A model generated the notes under the pieces. That model was not told where the DNA came from and did no database searches. It was given only the letters and a program-made list of their open reading frames with translations. Source: Actinomycetes bacterium (lineage in GTDB: Bacteria; Actinomycetota; Acidimicrobiia; Acidimicrobiales; RAAP-2). From it: a DNA stretch of 8,699 nt. Both the position numbers and the translations under genes were made by a program. Within the stretch, counting starts at the first letter, position 1; each line of letters starts with the position of its first letter. The stretch is from positions 1-8,699 of the forward strand of contig JAKBAZ010000045.1 in NCBI GenBank assembly GCA_021826255.1, given 5' to 3'. Positions 7,151-8,699 of this stretch are shown piece after piece.

Positions 7151-7173
7151 AACAAAAATTTCACAAGGTCCAA
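7146..7173 (-). promoter_or_regulatory. Candidate promoter for ctaE-qcrCAB (TTGGAC - 16 - TATGGT)
   Basis: On the minus strand TTGGAC (7168-7173) and TATGGT (7146-7151) are separated by 16 bases, a fair match to housekeeping -35 and -10 elements and to the actinobacterial TANNNT pattern. It lies in the only gap that separates the respiratory genes from the upstream helicase. The -10 box covers the first ATG of ctaE, so if this promoter is real the protein would start at GTG 7138, 7 bases downstream. The A/T-rich run within the spacer stands out from the GC-rich surroundings. Predicted by eye only. Confidence 0.35.
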
Positions 7174-7188
7174 CCCCTCAAAAGGGGT
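7173..7188. repeat. Small inverted repeat between helicase gene and ctaE
   Basis: A perfect 6-base stem, ACCCCT paired with AGGGGT, around a 4-base loop. It lies 10 bases after the helicase stop and touches the candidate -35 box of ctaE. It has no run of T after it on either strand, so it is a poor intrinsic terminator. It could be a weak terminator for the helicase transcript, an operator, or chance. Confidence 0.4.
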
Positions 7189-7198
7189 CGTCTCACAC

Positions 7199-8699
7199 TC
7201 ACGACGGAGTGACCCGAAGTGACGGCGGGACCCCCCTCGAGGCGATGATCTCCAGGCGACGAGTCGGCCGCGTCATCGCCACGTAGAGGGTCCGAAGTCC
7301 CCTCGCCGACACCGTGCCGAAGTTCTCACCCCTCGAGGCGATGCTTAAGGGTTCGACCACCACGACGCCGTCGAACTCCAGTCCGTTCGCCCCTTCGGCA
7401 CTGACGACGACGAGGTCCGCGCCCAATCCACGACCCTCCTCGACTCGAGGGTCCACGGGATCGAGTCCAGCGCGAGTCAACAGATCCAAGATCCCCGGGC
7501 AGTCCTCAGCGGTCGCGATCACCGCAATCCGGCCCGGCGACAACTCCGAGACGACGTCTCTCACCGAGTTCACCACCGTGTCCTCGAATTGCGCCGGGGG
7601 GGTCTCGATGAGGCGAGGAGCCACCCCGACTCGACGAACAGCGCGGGGCGCACGCAGGTCCACCGCAGCCGCGGCCAACGTGGGTGCGGCGAAGTCGAGG
7701 ACCTCTTCGGGAGTGCGATACGAGACGCTGAGTTCCACTCGAGTCGGTGCGCGACGAGGCTCCAGGATCTCGAGGAGGGCGGACCAGGAGGCGGCGGAGC
7801 CGGGAGTCGTGGCCTGACCCATGTCGCCCACGATGGTCATCGAACCAGCCAGGTCGCGACGCTTCAGGACTCTCAACTCCATGGGCGACAAGTCCTGGGC
7901 CTCGTCCACGACGATGTGACCGTAGGTGATGAACTCGGCCTCGTCGAGGTCGTTCGTTCGTTGGGTCGTCAGTCGCTGAGCTTCTCTCAGGGCCGCCGCG
8001 CGAATCTCCCCGCTGTAGGCCTCGAGGTCAATTCCCTCGAGAATCTCCGAGGTGCGCGCTGGAGTCACCCGCGGCCGCTTTCGGGGTCCGAGGACTACTC
8101 GAGCTTCGTCAATCAACGCGGCGTCGGCCGCACTCCAGTTCACATCGTCGACGCTCGAACTCCGCGGGCGCACGAGGAGCGCCACTTCGTCGTCGGTCAA
8201 CACGCCCTTAGCCGCCGCACGCAAGAGCGCGGGGGAACCAAAGAGGTCGTGGAGGAGATCCTGACCGGTGAGGCGGGGCCAAATCCGCTGGACAATCTGC
8301 TTGAAATCCACGTGGGCCCGAATCTGCTCGGCCAGGTCGGCTTCGCTGGAGGACTCGTCGGAGGCACCCGCCGCGAATCGGCGAAGGTAGCGCTGGGCCA
8401 GTCGAGCCGCCAGTTCTCGGCTCACGGCGGAGCGCCGCTGATTGTGGTTGCCCGGACGACGTCGGGCCCGCTCGACGATGTCGCGAGTGTCCTCCGGGCG
8501 AACCGTGATCGTGGCTCGTCCGAGGGCGAAGCTCATCTCGCGAGCGAGCGGACGCTCTCGCGTTGTGACGGCCCGGGCGATGACGGTCGACATCCGACGA
8601 TCACCCTTCAGCCGACGCAGTTCCTCGGGCTCCTCTCGACTCACCGTGACATTGCTGACGAGTCCCGCCACCGTCGACAACGTCACGCCGGACTCCCCG
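7199..8699 (-). CDS. HelD-like UvrD/Rep-family helicase, N-terminus cut off by window edge
   Basis: HelD proteins use ATP to pull stalled RNA polymerase off DNA; some actinobacterial members (HelR) protect against rifampicin. About 500 codons are present. The frame stays open to the right edge, and residues before the first GTG (8686) continue the HelD-like pattern GESGV, so the true start, the N-terminal coiled coil and the Walker A motif lie beyond the window. Seen here: the long insertion between the two halves of domain 1A (about 7930-8560), with the conserved W-x(8)-DEAR piece near 8100-8140; motif II VVDEAQD near 7890-7912; motif III SMTIVGDMGQAT near 7808-7843; motif IV SYRTP near 7709-7723; motif V EGANGLEFDG near 7367-7396; motif VI YVAMTRPTRRL near 7250-7285. 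The pattern DEAQDLSPMELR followed by GSMTIVGD separates HelD from UvrD and PcrA. Stop TGA at 7199-7201. It ends 48 bases before ctaE on the same strand. Confidence 0.88.
   Translation of the reverse strand, partial: GESGVTLSTVAGLVSNVTVSREEPEELRRLKGDRRMSTVIARAVTTRERPLAREMSFALGRATITVRPEDTRDIVERARRRPGNHNQRRSAVSRELAARLAQRYLRRFAAGASDESSSEADLAEQIRAHVDFKQIVQRIWPRLTGQDLLHDLFGSPALLRAAAKGVLTDDEVALLVRPRSSSVDDVNWSAADAALIDEARVVLGPRKRPRVTPARTSEILEGIDLEAYSGEIRAAALREAQRLTTQRTNDLDEAEFITYGHIVVDEAQDLSPMELRVLKRRDLAGSMTIVGDMGQATTPGSAASWSALLEILEPRRAPTRVELSVSYRTPEEVLDFAAPTLAAAAVDLRAPRAVRRVGVAPRLIETPPAQFEDTVVNSVRDVVSELSPGRIAVIATAEDCPGILDLLTRAGLDPVDPRVEEGRGLGADLVVVSAEGANGLEFDGVVVVEPLSIASRGENFGTVSARGLRTLYVAMTRPTRRLEIIASRGVPPSLRVTPS

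Noticed and set aside
7237..7345. Repeated CCTCGAGGCGATG within the helicase gene (near 7238 and 7331)
   Set aside because: Both copies encode Ile-Ala-Ser-Arg-Gly in the same frame; a coding coincidence in GC-rich sequence, not a repeat element.

Overview
The window reads as a GC-rich actinobacterial chromosome segment with eight genes packed head to tail, all on the minus strand. There is no gene-free stretch longer than about 50 bases and no sign of a mobile element, phage, tRNA, rRNA or CRISPR array. The order ctaE-qcrC-qcrA-qcrB, a three-helix Rieske protein with a twin-arginine-like motif, a diheme QcrC and a PDWY-type cytochrome b together point to an actinobacterium with a bcc-aa3 type respiratory supercomplex. 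I cannot place it further with certainty; a lineage outside the classical mycobacteria and streptomycetes, such as Acidimicrobiia, is a guess.

In order of transcription (right to left) the window opens inside a HelD-like helicase gene (7199-8699, 5' end missing), an RNA-polymerase-recycling enzyme. After a 48-base gap with a candidate promoter and a small inverted repeat come ctaE (oxidase subunit III), qcrC (diheme cytochrome c), qcrA (Rieske iron-sulfur protein) and qcrB (cytochrome b). These four are spaced by 11 bases or less, or overlap by 4 and 1 bases, which implies one transcript and translational coupling. They carry electrons from menaquinol to the aa3 oxidase; subunits I and II are not in the window.

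Ten bases after qcrB comes a secreted or membrane-anchored protein resembling the phosphodiester glycosidase (NAGPA/DUF2233) family, with an altered active-site motif. It is followed 31 bases later by a ureohydrolase-fold enzyme, probably formimidoylglutamase (HutG), which overlaps by 4 bases the start of histidine ammonia-lyase (HutH; the last roughly 90 residues lie beyond base 1). HutH makes urocanate from histidine and HutG would act late in the same pathway, releasing glutamate, so the left third is the start of a histidine-utilisation operon.

I do not see a clearly new multi-gene system. The points most worth a second look are: the ureohydrolase, with asparagine at two positions where the family normally has functional histidines; the glycosidase-like protein of unknown role between the respiratory and hut genes; and TANNNT boxes placed 6-7 bases upstream of possible GTG starts of ctaE and hutG, which suggest leaderless transcripts and, for ctaE, a later start codon than the first ATG.
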